Of a stretch of 64,000 nt of DNA, positions 26,225 through 36,424 are shown in pieces. The notes beneath the pieces were generated by a model. It did not search any database, had not been told where the DNA came from, and saw nothing but the letters and a program-made list of their open reading frames with translations. The first letter of the stretch is position 1, and every line of letters starts with the position of its first letter. Both the position numbers and the translations under genes were made by a program. The DNA comes from an uncultured Gemmiger sp. (GTDB taxonomy: Bacteria; Bacillota; Clostridia; Oscillospirales; Ruminococcaceae), in contig CAKSUQ010000001.1 in assembly GCA_934502625.1 (NCBI GenBank), positions 138,196 to 202,195 of the forward strand, written 5' to 3'.

Positions 26225-28831
26225 TTAATCCTCCACTTTTTTCAACGGCGCGTAGTTTGCCATCGTCTTTTTGACACCGACGCGGTCAAACTGGATCTCG
26301 ACGATGCAGTCGCCCGCGATGGGGGTGGCTTTCAGAACCTTGCCGCGGCCAAAGACGCGGTGGTCAACGATGTCGCCCGGCGCATAACTGACGGCTTCCT
26401 TCTTTTTGGGGGCGGTGCTGGCGGGCGCACCGGCCAGCGTCGACGTGCCTGCGCCTGCGGGGGTGGTGTTCCCTGCCCCGCGGCTGCGGCCATAGCCGGA
26501 GCCAAAGCCCGTCGTCTGCACAGTGTGGCGGCCTCCCGGATAGTTCGGGCTTTCGTGGCCGCCGCTGGCAAAGCCGCTGCTGTAGCCGCCGCCGAACCCA
26601 CCGCGCGGGCGGGCGTTGTATTCGCTGTTGAGATACCCGCGGGACGCACCGGAATACCCGCTGCGGCCGCCCGGCACATTGGTGCTGTAGCTGCCGTACC
26701 CTGCGCCGAAGCCGCTGCCGTAGCTGGCAAGCTCCGGGCTCTGGTTTTCCTCCAACAGGCCGGGGTCGATCTCGGTCAGGAAGGTGGACGGCGGGTTACG
26801 CCGTGTCTGGCCGAAGATCATCCGCGTGCGTGAGGTCGAAAGGTACAGTTCCTTCTTTGCGCGGGTGATCGCGACATAGCAGAGACGGCGCTCCTCCTCC
26901 ATGTCCTCCTCGTTATATTTTGCCATATCGCCGGGGAAGATACCATCCTCCATGCCAACGACGAAAACATAGGGAAATTCCAGTCCCTTGGCTGAGTGAA
27001 TCGTCATCATCGTGACGCTGTCGGCGTCGTTGTCATAACTGTCAAGGTCGGAGATCAGCGCGACTTCTTCGAGGAAGCCGGACAGCGTCGCGTCCTCGCC
27101 GTTCTGGTCGGCGTAGGTCTTGATGGAGCTGACGAGCTGGCCGAGGTTTTCGAGCCTTGTCTCCCCCTCCTCCTTCAATTTTTTCATAGCGTCCTCGTAG
27201 CCGGACTTCTTGACGACGTCACCGACGAAGACATCCAGAGGTTCGCTGACCGAGAGGTCGCACAGCTCGCGGTACATCTCGTAAAAGCGCTCCAGCGCGG
27301 GGGCGGAGCGCTGCAGTTCGGGGTAGTCACGCACATGGGCGACGATCTCCAGCATCGGCACGCCCGCGTTTGCGGCAAGCTCGCCGATCTTCTCGATCGT
27401 CGTTGCGCCGATTTTCCGCGCAGGCTCGTTGATAATGCGGCGCAGGCGCACGTCGTCACGCGGGTTGACGATGACAGCCAGATAGCTGTTGATGTCCTTG
27501 ACCTCCTTGCGGTCAAAGAAGCGCTGGCCGCCGACGATGCGGTATGGGATGCCTGCGCGGGCGAAGTAAGTCTCGATGGGGTTGGACTGCGCGTTCATGC
27601 GGTAAAGCACGGCGTGGTCTTTCAGGGCTGCGCCCTCGCGCAGGTGCTCGCCGATGATGTCGGCAATGTGGCTGGCCTCGTCCTGCTCATTCGTGGCGGT
27701 GTAGTGCTGGACTTTCTCGCCGTCGCCGCTCTGCGTCCAGAGGGTCTTGCCCTTGCGCCCCGTGTTGTTCTTGATGACGCTGTTGGCGGCGTTCAGAATA
27801 TTTGCGGTAGAGCGATAGTTTTGTTCCAGCCGGATTGTCTGCGCGCCCGCAAAGACCTTCTCGAAGTTCAGAATATTTTCAATCGTGGCACCACGGAACT
27901 TGTAGATAGACTGGTCGTCGTCGCCGACGACGCAGACGTTGTTCGTGCCGCCAGCCAGCAGGCGCACCAGATGGAACTGCGCAACGCTCGTGTCCTGATA
28001 CTCGTCCACGACGACGTAGCGGAAGCGGTTCTGGTAGTATTCCCGCGCCTCGGCGTCGTTTTGCAGCAGGCGCACCGTGTGGAAGATGAGGTCGTCAAAG
28101 TCCATGGCGCCCGCCGTTTTCAGGCGGCCGGCGTAGGCGGTGTAGATTTTCGAGATGAGCTGCGCCTTCGTGTTGGCGGGCACCTCGGCGGCCACGTCCT
28201 CGGCGGACATGAGCTTATCTTTATAGGAAGAGATCTGCCCGATGGCCGACTTGACCGGCAGGAATTTGTCGTCGATCATCAGGTCTTTGTAGATCTGCTT
28301 GATGACGCGCTGCTGGTCGTCGGAGTCATAGATCGTGAAGCTCTTCGGGAAGCCGATGCGCTCGGCGTCGCGGCGGAGCATCCGCACGCAGGCCGAGTGG
28401 AAGGTCGACGCGTTGACATCGCCGCCGACGGTGTCGCCCAGCATGGCGCGCAGACGCTCTTTCAGCTCACCCGCAGCCTTGTTCGTGAAGGTGATGGCCA
28501 GCACGTTCCACGGGCGCGCGGGGCGCACGGCGAGGTAGGCCGTCTCCCGCGGCAGGTCGCGGCCATTGGCAACGGCGGTGCGCAGGTCGGCGAGGTCACT
28601 CTCGGTCACGGGGCGGGCAAGCTCCTTGCTGCCGTGGGCGCAGCCGAAGCGGATGATGTTCGCAATACGGTTGACGAGCACAGTCGTCTTGCCGGAGCCC
28701 GCGCCCGCCAGAATGAGCAGCGGCCCCTCGGTGGTGAAGACGGCCTGCCGCTGCACGGGGTTGAGCCGGGCAAACCGGGCTTCGATATATTGATCGCGCA
28801 GGGCGAGATATTCAGCGGTGATGTCGGGCAT
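26225..28831 (-). CDS. pcrA: ATP-dependent helicase PcrA/UvrD
   Basis: Superfamily 1A 3'-5' helicase of repair and replication restart, 868 residues. Starts with the Q motif LNPVQRQAVFTTEGPLLILAGAGSGKTTVL and has VVDEYQDTS (Walker B), GDDDQSIYKFRGA, SAKGLEFPYVFVVGMEDGIFP and VAITRAKKELYLS. After the core a linker of about 130 residues is very rich in Gly, Tyr and Ser, with many GYGS/SGF-like units. A conserved C-terminal fold that binds RNA polymerase in PcrA follows (APGDIVDHRVFGRGKVL). The linker is unusually long. Heads the pcrA-thyX-tmk unit. Confidence 0.96.
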   Translation of the reverse strand: MPDITAEYLALRDQYIEARFARLNPVQRQAVFTTEGPLLILAGAGSGKTTVLVNRIANIIRFGCAHGSKELARPVTESDLADLRTAVANGRDLPRETAYLAVRPARPWNVLAITFTNKAAGELKERLRAMLGDTVGGDVNASTFHSACVRMLRRDAERIGFPKSFTIYDSDDQQRVIKQIYKDLMIDDKFLPVKSAIGQISSYKDKLMSAEDVAAEVPANTKAQLISKIYTAYAGRLKTAGAMDFDDLIFHTVRLLQNDAEAREYYQNRFRYVVVDEYQDTSVAQFHLVRLLAGGTNNVCVVGDDDQSIYKFRGATIENILNFEKVFAGAQTIRLEQNYRSTANILNAANSVIKNNTGRKGKTLWTQSGDGEKVQHYTATNEQDEASHIADIIGEHLREGAALKDHAVLYRMNAQSNPIETYFARAGIPYRIVGGQRFFDRKEVKDINSYLAVIVNPRDDVRLRRIINEPARKIGATTIEKIGELAANAGVPMLEIVAHVRDYPELQRSAPALERFYEMYRELCDLSVSEPLDVFVGDVVKKSGYEDAMKKLKEEGETRLENLGQLVSSIKTYADQNGEDATLSGFLEEVALISDLDSYDNDADSVTMMTIHSAKGLEFPYVFVVGMEDGIFPGDMAKYNEEDMEEERRLCYVAITRAKKELYLSTSRTRMIFGQTRRNPPSTFLTEIDPGLLEENQSPELASYGSGFGAGYGSYSTNVPGGRSGYSGASRGYLNSEYNARPRGGFGGGYSSGFASGGHESPNYPGGRHTVQTTGFGSGYGRSRGAGNTTPAGAGTSTLAGAPASTAPKKKEAVSYAPGDIVDHRVFGRGKVLKATPIAGDCIVEIQFDRVGVKKTMANYAPLKKVED

Positions 28832-28926
28832 GATGGAGACCTTTCGTTGATAACAGCGTTGTTATAAAGGCAACACTGCGGCTAACTGCGGCTATTGTAA
28901 TTTTTCGATTCCTATTATACCACACC

Positions 28927-29985
28927 TCACTCCCCGGAGAAAGGGTCGTGGGTGTGATTCAGGCGGCGGTTCCACGCTTTCGGCGTTGCATCGCGGAAAC
29001 CTGCCGACAAATATTTTCCCTCGCTCAGGCTGATGGCCGTGCCGCGCGCGACGCAGTTCAGCGGGTCAGGCGCGATGGCGACGTCGGTGTGCAGTTCGCC
29101 CGCGATATAGCTCGCTAGCCCGCGCAGCAGCGAGCCGCCGCCCGTCAGCAGCACGCCGGTGGACGAAACGTCCGCCGCCAGCTCCGGCGGGGTGCTTTCC
29201 AGCACGTTGCGGGCAGCTGTGGCAATGCGGGCGGCCAGCTCCTGCACCGGCTCGTAGAGGTCGCGGGTGTAGACCAAGCGCCGCGCGGGCAGGTTCGTCT
29301 CCCACGAGTGGCCGCGCACCTCCATGACGCCCTCGAACTCGCTGCGGGTGCAGCAGGCCACCTGCTTTTTCAGCTGCTCGGCGGTCAGGGGGCCGATGGC
29401 GATCTGGAATTTTTCCTGCACATATTGGGCGATGCAGTTGTCAAAGGCGTTGCCCGCCACCGGCAGGCTGGCGGCCTTGACCCGCCCGCCCATGCTGATG
29501 ACCGCAATATCGGTCGAGCCGCCGCCGATGTCCACGACCATGCAGCCGTGGGGCTGGCGGATCTGCAGCCCTGCGCCCAGTGCGGCGGCCACCGGCTCGT
29601 CCACCAGAAACACCTGCTTCGCACCCGCTGCCATGACGGATTCCACGACGGCGTCCGCCTCAATGCCGGTGATGGCCGCCGGTACACAGACCGCGATGCG
29701 CGGCTTGAAGATGCGCGAGCGGCAGACCTGATTGACGAACCGCACGATCAGCTCGTTCGTCATGCGGTGATCCTGAATGATGCCGTCCCGCAGCGGGCGC
29801 ACAAGGTCGATGTGCGCGGGGGCGCGGCCGACCATTTTCAGCGCGTCGTCCCCCACCGCGAGGATGGAGTTTGTGCGGGTGTCTACCGCGCCGATGGTCG
29901 GCTGGCGGAAGATGACACCCTGCTCCTCGGTCGCAATGATGATCGACGTGGTGCCCAAATCGATTCCGATGTCATATTGTTTCAT
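28927..29985 (-). CDS. mreB: MreB/Mbl-type rod shape protein
   Basis: Actin-like cytoskeletal ATPase that positions lateral wall synthesis. Phosphate-1 motif DIGIDLGTTSIIIAT, connect/phosphate-2 VVDIGGGSTDIAVISMGG, adenosine motif LLTGGGSLLRGLASYI and the MreB signature VRPLRDGIIQDHRMTNELIVRFV. At 352 residues it is slightly longer than Bacillus MreB (337) because of a C-terminal tail. There is no mreC/mreD next to it, so it may be an Mbl or MreBH-like paralogue. Its start overlaps the end of recD2 by 14 nt. Confidence 0.92.
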   Translation of the reverse strand: MKQYDIGIDLGTTSIIIATEEQGVIFRQPTIGAVDTRTNSILAVGDDALKMVGRAPAHIDLVRPLRDGIIQDHRMTNELIVRFVNQVCRSRIFKPRIAVCVPAAITGIEADAVVESVMAAGAKQVFLVDEPVAAALGAGLQIRQPHGCMVVDIGGGSTDIAVISMGGRVKAASLPVAGNAFDNCIAQYVQEKFQIAIGPLTAEQLKKQVACCTRSEFEGVMEVRGHSWETNLPARRLVYTRDLYEPVQELAARIATAARNVLESTPPELAADVSSTGVLLTGGGSLLRGLASYIAGELHTDVAIAPDPLNCVARGTAISLSEGKYLSAGFRDATPKAWNRRLNHTHDPFSGE

Positions 29986-32215
29986 GGGTTCGTTTTACCT
30001 CCGTCGGCGTGGCGGCTTCCTTTAATAAATACCGCAGGCCGCTGTAGCGCATGTTCTGGCGGACGTTCTGCACCATAGCCTGCTCGGTGCGGGCGGTGCC
30101 TGTCAGCACGCAGAGCTTCCGCGCGCGGGTCACGCCGGTGTACAGCAGGTTGCGGTAGCACAGCCGCGCGGGCACGTCCGCCACCGGCAGCACAACTGCC
30201 GGGAACTCCGAGCCCTGACTCTTATGCACCGTGACGGCATAGGCGGGTTCCAGTTCGTTCAGCTGGTCGGCGGTGTAGGTATATTTGCGGTCGTCCATCA
30301 TGACGGTCACGGCGCGGCCTTCCACGTCGACCGCCGTGATAACGCCGAGATCGCCGTTGTACGCACCGACGCCTGCCTCCGCCCCAGCGCGCTCGAACGT
30401 GATGTCGTAGTCGTTCTTGATCTGCATGACTTTATCGCCCAGACGCAGGATTTTCGCATTCTCAGCCGTGCCGATCTGCGGCTTGCCGCGCATAGGCGGG
30501 TTCAGGATTTCCTGTAAGCGCTTGTTCAGCTCGACGCTGCCGGTGGGGCCGACCTTCGTCGGGCAAAGCACCTGAATGTCCTTGACAGGGTCGAAGCCGT
30601 AGGCCTTGGGCAGCCGGGTGCTGACAAGGTCGCAGACGAGCTTCTGGCAGGCGAGGCCGTTCGACTCAATCATGAAAAAGTCGTCCTTCACGCCGCCCTT
30701 CTGGGGCATCTGCCCCTCGACGATGCGGTGGGCGTTCTGGACGATGAGGCTCTGCTGCGCCTGACGGAAGATGTCGGTCAGCCGCACTGTGGGCACGACG
30801 TTGGCGCGCAGGATCTCGCCCAGAATATTGCCGGGGCCGACGCTGGGCAGCTGGTCGGCATCGCCCACCATGATAATACGGCAGTGGTATCGCGCCGCCG
30901 CCAGCAGCGCCTGAAACAGCTTGACATCGACCATACTCATCTCGTCTAAGATGATTACGTCATATTTCAGTAAATTCTTTTCGTTATGGATAAATCGCAC
31001 ATTGCCGCTGGTGTAGTCGACCTCCAGCAGGCGGTGGATCGTCGACGCGGCGTGGTGGGTCAGCTCGCTCAGCCGCTTGGCCGCGCGGCCTGTGGGCGCA
31101 CAGAGCGCCACCCGGTCGTACATGGCCTCGTACAGGCTCAAAATCGCGTTGACCGTCGTCGTCTTGCCGGTGCCGGGGCCGCCGGTCAGCACCATCACGC
31201 GGCTGGAAAGCGCCAGCCGGATGGCCTGCTGCTGCAGGGGTGCGTACTCGAACCCCTGCGAAATTTCCAGCACGCGGATGTCGGCATCCAGTGTCTTGGG
31301 CGCTTCGGTCGGGAAGGTGGACAGCTGGCCGAGCCGCGCGGCGATGTCCTCCTCCGCGCTGAGCAGGTCAGGCAGGTAGATGTACTCGACGCCGTCGAAG
31401 GTGCGGGTGCGCAGCTCCTCGGTCGAGAGCAGTTCGTCAAGTCCCGCCTCAATATCCTGCGGTTCTACGCGCAAAAATTTTGCTGTAGTTTCCAGCAGCT
31501 TATCGCGCGGCAGGCAGGTGTGGCCGTTGCCCGCGTTGTGGCGCAGCGCGTACAGCAGCCCCGCCGCGACGCGCAGGCGGCTGCCTGTCTCGAATTGCAG
31601 CGCGGCGGCGATGGCGTCGACCTGCCCGAATTTCAGTTGCAGCGGCTCGCCGCAGAGCAGGTAGGGATTCTGGGTCAGCGCCTCGACCGTGTGTGCACCG
31701 AACGCGCGGTAGGCGTTGACCGCCTGCTGGGCGCTGAGCCCGTAGCGGGCAAACCACGCCACGACCTCCCGCACGCCGTACATGCGGCGGAACTCGTTGG
31801 AGATGATGGCGGCCTTCTGTTCGGTGATGCCCTTCAATTCGCAGAGCTTCTGCGGCGTCTGGGCGATGACGTTCAGCGTGTCTTCGCCGAATTTGGCAAC
31901 GATTTTTTTCGCGGTGGAGGGGCCGATGTAGGGCAGTACGCCGCTGGACAAATAGCTCAGGATCGCGCCGGTATCTTCCGGCAGGCTGGCCTCGATAGTC
32001 TCGGCTTTGAACTGCTCGCCGTAGCTGGGGTGGTTCACCATATGGCCGTAGACCGTCACCGACATACCGTTGTCCACGCCGCCGACATTGCCCGCAACGA
32101 CGACGTCGGTGCCGCCCGCGTCGACCTCGAACACTGCATAGCCGGAGTCGGCGTTCTCGTAGATGACGTGCTCGACGACGCCCTCCAGCTTCATGAGCTG
32201 CTGTTCCTGTTCCAT
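29972..32215 (-). CDS. recD2: RecD2-type 5'-3' DNA helicase
   Basis: Helicase of the RecD-like group without RecBC partners (YrrC in Bacillus), involved in repair and fork stability; 747 residues. The N-terminal OB-like and helix-hairpin-helix region (GVLPYIGPSTAKKIVAKFG) is followed by the SF1B core. Motifs include Walker A LTGGPGTGKTTTVNA, VIILDEMSMVD, GDADQLPSVGPG and the C-terminal AVTVHKSQGSEFPAVVLP. GGAGG precedes the ATG and a good promoter lies upstream. Confidence 0.95.
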   Translation of the reverse strand: MEQEQQLMKLEGVVEHVIYENADSGYAVFEVDAGGTDVVVAGNVGGVDNGMSVTVYGHMVNHPSYGEQFKAETIEASLPEDTGAILSYLSSGVLPYIGPSTAKKIVAKFGEDTLNVIAQTPQKLCELKGITEQKAAIISNEFRRMYGVREVVAWFARYGLSAQQAVNAYRAFGAHTVEALTQNPYLLCGEPLQLKFGQVDAIAAALQFETGSRLRVAAGLLYALRHNAGNGHTCLPRDKLLETTAKFLRVEPQDIEAGLDELLSTEELRTRTFDGVEYIYLPDLLSAEEDIAARLGQLSTFPTEAPKTLDADIRVLEISQGFEYAPLQQQAIRLALSSRVMVLTGGPGTGKTTTVNAILSLYEAMYDRVALCAPTGRAAKRLSELTHHAASTIHRLLEVDYTSGNVRFIHNEKNLLKYDVIILDEMSMVDVKLFQALLAAARYHCRIIMVGDADQLPSVGPGNILGEILRANVVPTVRLTDIFRQAQQSLIVQNAHRIVEGQMPQKGGVKDDFFMIESNGLACQKLVCDLVSTRLPKAYGFDPVKDIQVLCPTKVGPTGSVELNKRLQEILNPPMRGKPQIGTAENAKILRLGDKVMQIKNDYDITFERAGAEAGVGAYNGDLGVITAVDVEGRAVTVMMDDRKYTYTADQLNELEPAYAVTVHKSQGSEFPAVVLPVADVPARLCYRNLLYTGVTRARKLCVLTGTARTEQAMVQNVRQNMRYSGLRYLLKEAATPTEVKRTHETI

Positions 32216-32265
32216 CGCTGTCCCCTCCTTTCCGGCAAAATCGTCACACTTTCACAATTAAAATT

Positions 32266-32294
32266 ATTATACCCCAACGCGTGGCATTTGGCAA
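32266..32294 (-). promoter_or_regulatory. Promoter of recD2-mreB
   Basis: Minus strand: TTGCCA (32289-32294), 17-nt spacer, perfect TATAAT (32266-32271), about 50 nt before recD2. Confidence 0.75.
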
Positions 32295-32337
32295 TAAAAT
32301 TGCAGGGATTTATAGGATACCAGATAGGATGCCACAC

Positions 32338-32372
32338 AAAAACGCCCCCATGCGGTTGGGCACAGGGGCGTT
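32338..32372 (-). terminator. Terminator of metK
   Basis: Minus-strand hairpin AACGCCCC/GGGGCGTT with a TTTTTG tail, 16 nt after the metK stop. Confidence 0.8.
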
Positions 32373-32388
32373 GCGTTGGATTATGGGG

Positions 32389-33537
<1,149 letters not shown>

Positions 33538-33583
33538 TGGGGATAGCCTCCTATTAAAATATTCGGCAGAAACGCAACCGTGG

Positions 33584-33719
33584 AAAACAAAAGGCGCGCA
33601 GCCGGAAAGACTGCGCGTCGAACGCTTATCTTTCGGTTTCCCGCAGGACTTGGCACCTTACACATACACGCAGGTTGCCGGGCTTCATCGGGCCTGTTCC
33701 CTCAGCCGCTCTTGATAAG
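33584..33719 (-). promoter_or_regulatory. SAM-I riboswitch with terminator
   Basis: Read on the minus strand the aptamer (about 33624-33719) opens with CTTATCAAGAG and contains GCTGAGGGA, CAGGCCCGATGAAGCCCGG, CAACC and GGTGCCAA. It closes with AAGATAAG, the S-box consensus. A GC-rich terminator follows at 33584-33620 (CGCGCAG/CTGCGCG, then CCTTTTGTTTT). Controls metK: high SAM favours the terminator. Confidence 0.95.
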
Positions 33720-33743
33720 TTGCTATTCTGTTGTTGTGAGGTT

Positions 33744-33772
33744 AGTTTACCACAGGTTTTGGGCAAAGTCAA
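33744..33772 (-). promoter_or_regulatory. Promoter of the SAM riboswitch-metK transcript
   Basis: Minus strand: TTGACT (33767-33772), 17-nt spacer, TAAACT (33744-33749), just upstream of the aptamer. Confidence 0.75.
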
Positions 33773-33844
33773 CGATAATTCGTTGTGCAGTTCAGCTAGT
33801 TTGCACAAAAGCAGGACATTTTGCACGGCGTGTGTGGCTTTTCT

Positions 33845-33872
33845 TCAAAAAACTTTCCCTGCGGGGGAAGGC
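33845..33872 (-). terminator. Probable terminator of the ribU-like gene
   Basis: Short minus-strand hairpin TTCCC/GGGAA followed by a T6 run, right after the stop codon. The stem is short, so moderate confidence. Confidence 0.5.
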
Positions 33873-33876
33873 ATTC

Positions 33877-34473
33877 TCATTTCCGCCCGTGCAGGATCGG
33901 CGAGAGCGGCTTATAAATCAAGAAGCACAGCGCCGCGTCCAGCAAGCCCTTGAACAGGGTGAACGGGAAGTTGAAGGTCACGAGGCAGGCCAGCAGGCCG
34001 TCGACGCTGGGGTTGATGGCCTGATACATCCCGATGATGGCATCCAGCGGCAGATGATACAGCACCACATACGCCGGGTAGACGATGAAGTAGTTGTACG
34101 GTACGCTGACAATTGCCATGACAAGCGCGCCCACCCCCGCGCCGATCAGGGCGCTGCGGCGGCTTTTGTTGCGCTTGTAGATAAAGCCCGCCACGCCGAC
34201 GAACAGTGCGCCCATAACGAAGTTGAACAGCTCGCCGACGGCGGCCGTGCTGGTGCTGGGCAGCTTGATTAAATTTTTGATTAAGCAGACCGCGATGCCC
34301 GGCACGGGGCCATAGGCATAGGCCGCCAGCAGCGCAGGCAGCTCGGACACGTCCAGCTTGACGAAAGACGGCATGATGGGAATGGGAAATTCCAGATACA
34401 TCAAGACGGCGGCGACAGCGCCCAGCATAGCGGTGCCGGTGAGTTTGCGGATACGGGTGGTTGAAGTTTGCAT
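33877..34473 (-). CDS. ribU: ECF transporter S component, RibU-like (riboflavin)
   Basis: Membrane substrate-binding subunit of an energy-coupling factor importer, predicted to bind riboflavin. Six hydrophobic segments in 198 residues; the family pattern AMLGAVAAVLMYLEFPIPIMPSFVKLDVSELPALLAAYAYGP is typical of RibU. The ATG at 34473 has AGGAGG 8 nt upstream. The FMN riboswitch directly ahead is strong independent evidence for flavin uptake. The T and A subunits would be shared, possibly with the EcfAA'T module at 60577-63121. Confidence 0.93.
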   Translation of the reverse strand: MQTSTTRIRKLTGTAMLGAVAAVLMYLEFPIPIMPSFVKLDVSELPALLAAYAYGPVPGIAVCLIKNLIKLPSTSTAAVGELFNFVMGALFVGVAGFIYKRNKSRRSALIGAGVGALVMAIVSVPYNYFIVYPAYVVLYHLPLDAIIGMYQAINPSVDGLLACLVTFNFPFTLFKGLLDAALCFLIYKPLSPILHGRK

Positions 34474-34545
34474 GATACATGCCTCCTGAAAAAATTTGTG
34501 AAAGCCGATTCGCGAACTTTTCCGGGAGGCTATGCGCTGCTTTTG

Positions 34546-34744
34546 CAAACAAAACGCCCTGCCGTACCAATATACGACAGGGCGCAGAAAAAGCAGATAG
34601 AACAGCTTTCCGTTTCTTTCATCCGGACTATACCGTCGGCCTCGGATTCACACCGAGTCAGCAGCTGCTTTGCGCAGCCGGTCGCGGGCTTACGGCAACG
34701 CCGTTCACCGCCGGTGGGGAATTGCACCCCGCCCTGAAACAGAC
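34546..34744 (-). promoter_or_regulatory. FMN riboswitch (RFN element) with terminator
   Basis: Minus strand aptamer at about 34612-34744 with GGGCGGGGTGCAATTCCCC, ACCGGCGGT, AGCCCGCGA, GGTGTGAATCCGAGGCCGAC and GTCCGGATGAAAG, the conserved RFN blocks. Terminator at 34551-34583 (stem GCCCTGTCGTA/TACGGCAGGGC) runs into GTTTTGTTTG. Shuts off the ribU-like gene when FMN is high. Confidence 0.95.
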
Positions 34745-34756
34745 TTTCTGCCTTGT

Positions 34757-34784
34757 ATTATAGCACAGGTTTTACAAAATGCAA
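34757..34784 (-). promoter_or_regulatory. Promoter of the FMN riboswitch transcript
   Basis: Minus strand: TTGCAT (34779-34784), 16-nt spacer, perfect TATAAT (34757-34762). Overlaps the divergent mscS promoter. Confidence 0.75.
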
Positions 34785-34800
34785 GGGGGTATGGTATAAT
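34771..34800 (+). promoter_or_regulatory. Promoter of the mscS-like gene
   Basis: TTTACA (34771-34776), 18-nt spacer, perfect TATAAT (34795-34800), 32 nt before the start codon. Confidence 0.7.
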
Positions 34801-34832
34801 GAAGGTACTTTATTCTGAATCGAGGTTTCGCT

Positions 34833-35882
34833 ATGGAAGAATTCGCCTATGATTTCCTGTCGTTTCTGCCCGCGCTGCTGCTTTTGCTGGCGGCGGCTGG
34901 GCTGCCGGTCGTCTATAAAGTGGTGGCGCGGCGGTTCCTTGACCGCGCGGAAAAGCGGATGGCGCAGTGGCTGTTCATTCTGCTGGATGGCTTTCTGACG
35001 CCGTTGGCGGGCATCTTGCGGGTCGTGCTGGGGGTAGCCGCCATCCGGGCGCTGCCCTTTAGCGTCGTGCGTGATGCAACATTTGTGCAATATCTTGCCC
35101 TTGCGAACGACCTGCTCGTCATCCTGTATCTGGGGCTGGGCTGCTGGCGCGCCGCGCCCATCACCCGTCTGCTGCTGCGCAGTGCCGAGAATCATCTTGA
35201 TTTGCAGACGAACAAGACGATGGGGCGGTTTTTCGAGAATATTTTTCATGCGCTTGTCGTGCTGTTCGTGGGCATCGCTGTGCTGGACAGGATGGGCGTC
35301 CCGGTCAGCGGCCTGCTGACCGGTGCCGGGGTGGCTGGCCTTGCCGTCTCGCTGGCCGCGCAGACGACGCTGAACAACCTGATTGCGGGCGTGACCCTTG
35401 TGCTGGAGCACCCCTTCGGCATCGGGGATTATATCGTGCTGGGCGAATACGAGGGCACCGTCGAGGACATTTCCTTCCGTTCCACCCGCATCCGCAGCCC
35501 GGATAACGTCGCGATCACGATTGAGAACTCTAAAATCACCGGCGAGTACATCCAGAACTACGACCGTCGCCAGAGCCGCCTGTGGAAGTTTACCATCGGC
35601 CTGACCTACGACACTCCGCGCGAGAAGATCGAGCAGTTGACCGACGACCTCGCCGCCATGCTGCAAAAGCAGCCAGACGTGCAGGCGAACGGCGTCAGCG
35701 TCACGCTGAACGCCTTCAACGATTACAGCATCGATTTGGCCTGTCGGGTGTACATCACGAAGATTTCACTGAACGAATTTTCGCGGGTAAAAAACCGTTT
35801 GAATCTGCAAATTCTTGACATGGTACGGGCGGAGGGCTGCGACTTTGCCTTCCCGACTGTAACTGTGGATGAGGGAAAATAA
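34833..35882 (+). CDS. MscS family mechanosensitive channel
   Basis: Small-conductance mechanosensitive channel protein of 349 residues. Several N-terminal membrane helices precede the pore helix region GAGVAGLAVSLAAQTTLNNLIAGVTLVLEHPFGIGDYI, the conserved MscS pore and upper beta domain. The remaining cytoplasmic part (FRSTRIRSPDNVAITIENSKI) forms the vestibule. Probably releases solutes on osmotic downshock. Single gene with its own promoter and a shared terminator. Confidence 0.92.
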   Translation: MEEFAYDFLSFLPALLLLLAAAGLPVVYKVVARRFLDRAEKRMAQWLFILLDGFLTPLAGILRVVLGVAAIRALPFSVVRDATFVQYLALANDLLVILYLGLGCWRAAPITRLLLRSAENHLDLQTNKTMGRFFENIFHALVVLFVGIAVLDRMGVPVSGLLTGAGVAGLAVSLAAQTTLNNLIAGVTLVLEHPFGIGDYIVLGEYEGTVEDISFRSTRIRSPDNVAITIENSKITGEYIQNYDRRQSRLWKFTIGLTYDTPREKIEQLTDDLAAMLQKQPDVQANGVSVTLNAFNDYSIDLACRVYITKISLNEFSRVKNRLNLQILDMVRAEGCDFAFPTVTVDEGK

Positions 35883-35890
35883 TCCATACA

Positions 35891-35930
35891 AACTGCCCCG
35901 CAGCCTTAATTGGCTGCGGGACAGTTTTTT
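35891..35930. terminator. Bidirectional terminator
   Basis: Hairpin AACTGCCCCGCAGCC/GGCTGCGGGACAGTT with T6 on the plus side, between convergent mscS and the lipoprotein gene; its end overlaps the lipoprotein stop codon. Confidence 0.8.
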
Positions 35931-36417
35931 AGTCATATTTAACGTCGCGGCGGTTGATGATTTGGAAGCGGTCGCTCCCCTGCTCGGTCGTCACGGTGAA
36001 CTCGTAATTGTAGGTCGTCTCCAGATAATAGGAAACGTTGTTGTCCCCTTCCGTGACGGTATAGTCGATCTTTTCCTGCGGCGTTGTGCGGTCATAGTCG
36101 ACATACAGCTCGTCGATATTCTCCAAAAAGACCAGCTGGATGTCGTCCTGCGTCACGCCGTAAAATGTGATGACCGGCTGGCCGCGCACCTTGACGGTGG
36201 GCATCGGGTACCACACACCGTTATAAAATTCCTCCCGCGTAGGCGCGTAGTAGACCGGGAAGTCCACCAGCAACTCGGCGTTGCACAGGTCGGTATGTAC
36301 CCCGCTGCCGGGCAGGTCGCTTTCCCAGACGACGGTCGTGTCAATGGGCTTCTCGCCGCAGGCGGTCAGCATCAGCCCCAGCGCCAGCACCGGGGCGGCC
36401 AAAGTTCGCAATTTCAT
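35929..36417 (-). CDS. Predicted lipoprotein of unknown function
   Basis: A 162-residue protein with a lipoprotein signal peptide: MKLRTLAAPVLALGLMLTAC, the last residues forming the lipobox LTAC with the lipidated Cys at 20. The mature part is acidic and rich in Tyr and beta-prone residues; no family is recognised. GAGG lies 5 nt before the ATG at 36417. It is the last gene of a tight minus-strand set (P1 peptidase, GCS2, DinB, lipoprotein) and starts 7 nt after the DinB stop. Confidence 0.75.
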   Translation of the reverse strand: MKLRTLAAPVLALGLMLTACGEKPIDTTVVWESDLPGSGVHTDLCNAELLVDFPVYYAPTREEFYNGVWYPMPTVKVRGQPVITFYGVTQDDIQLVFLENIDELYVDYDRTTPQEKIDYTVTEGDNNVSYYLETTYNYEFTVTTEQGSDRFQIINRRDVKYD

Positions 36418-36424
36418 AAAAACC

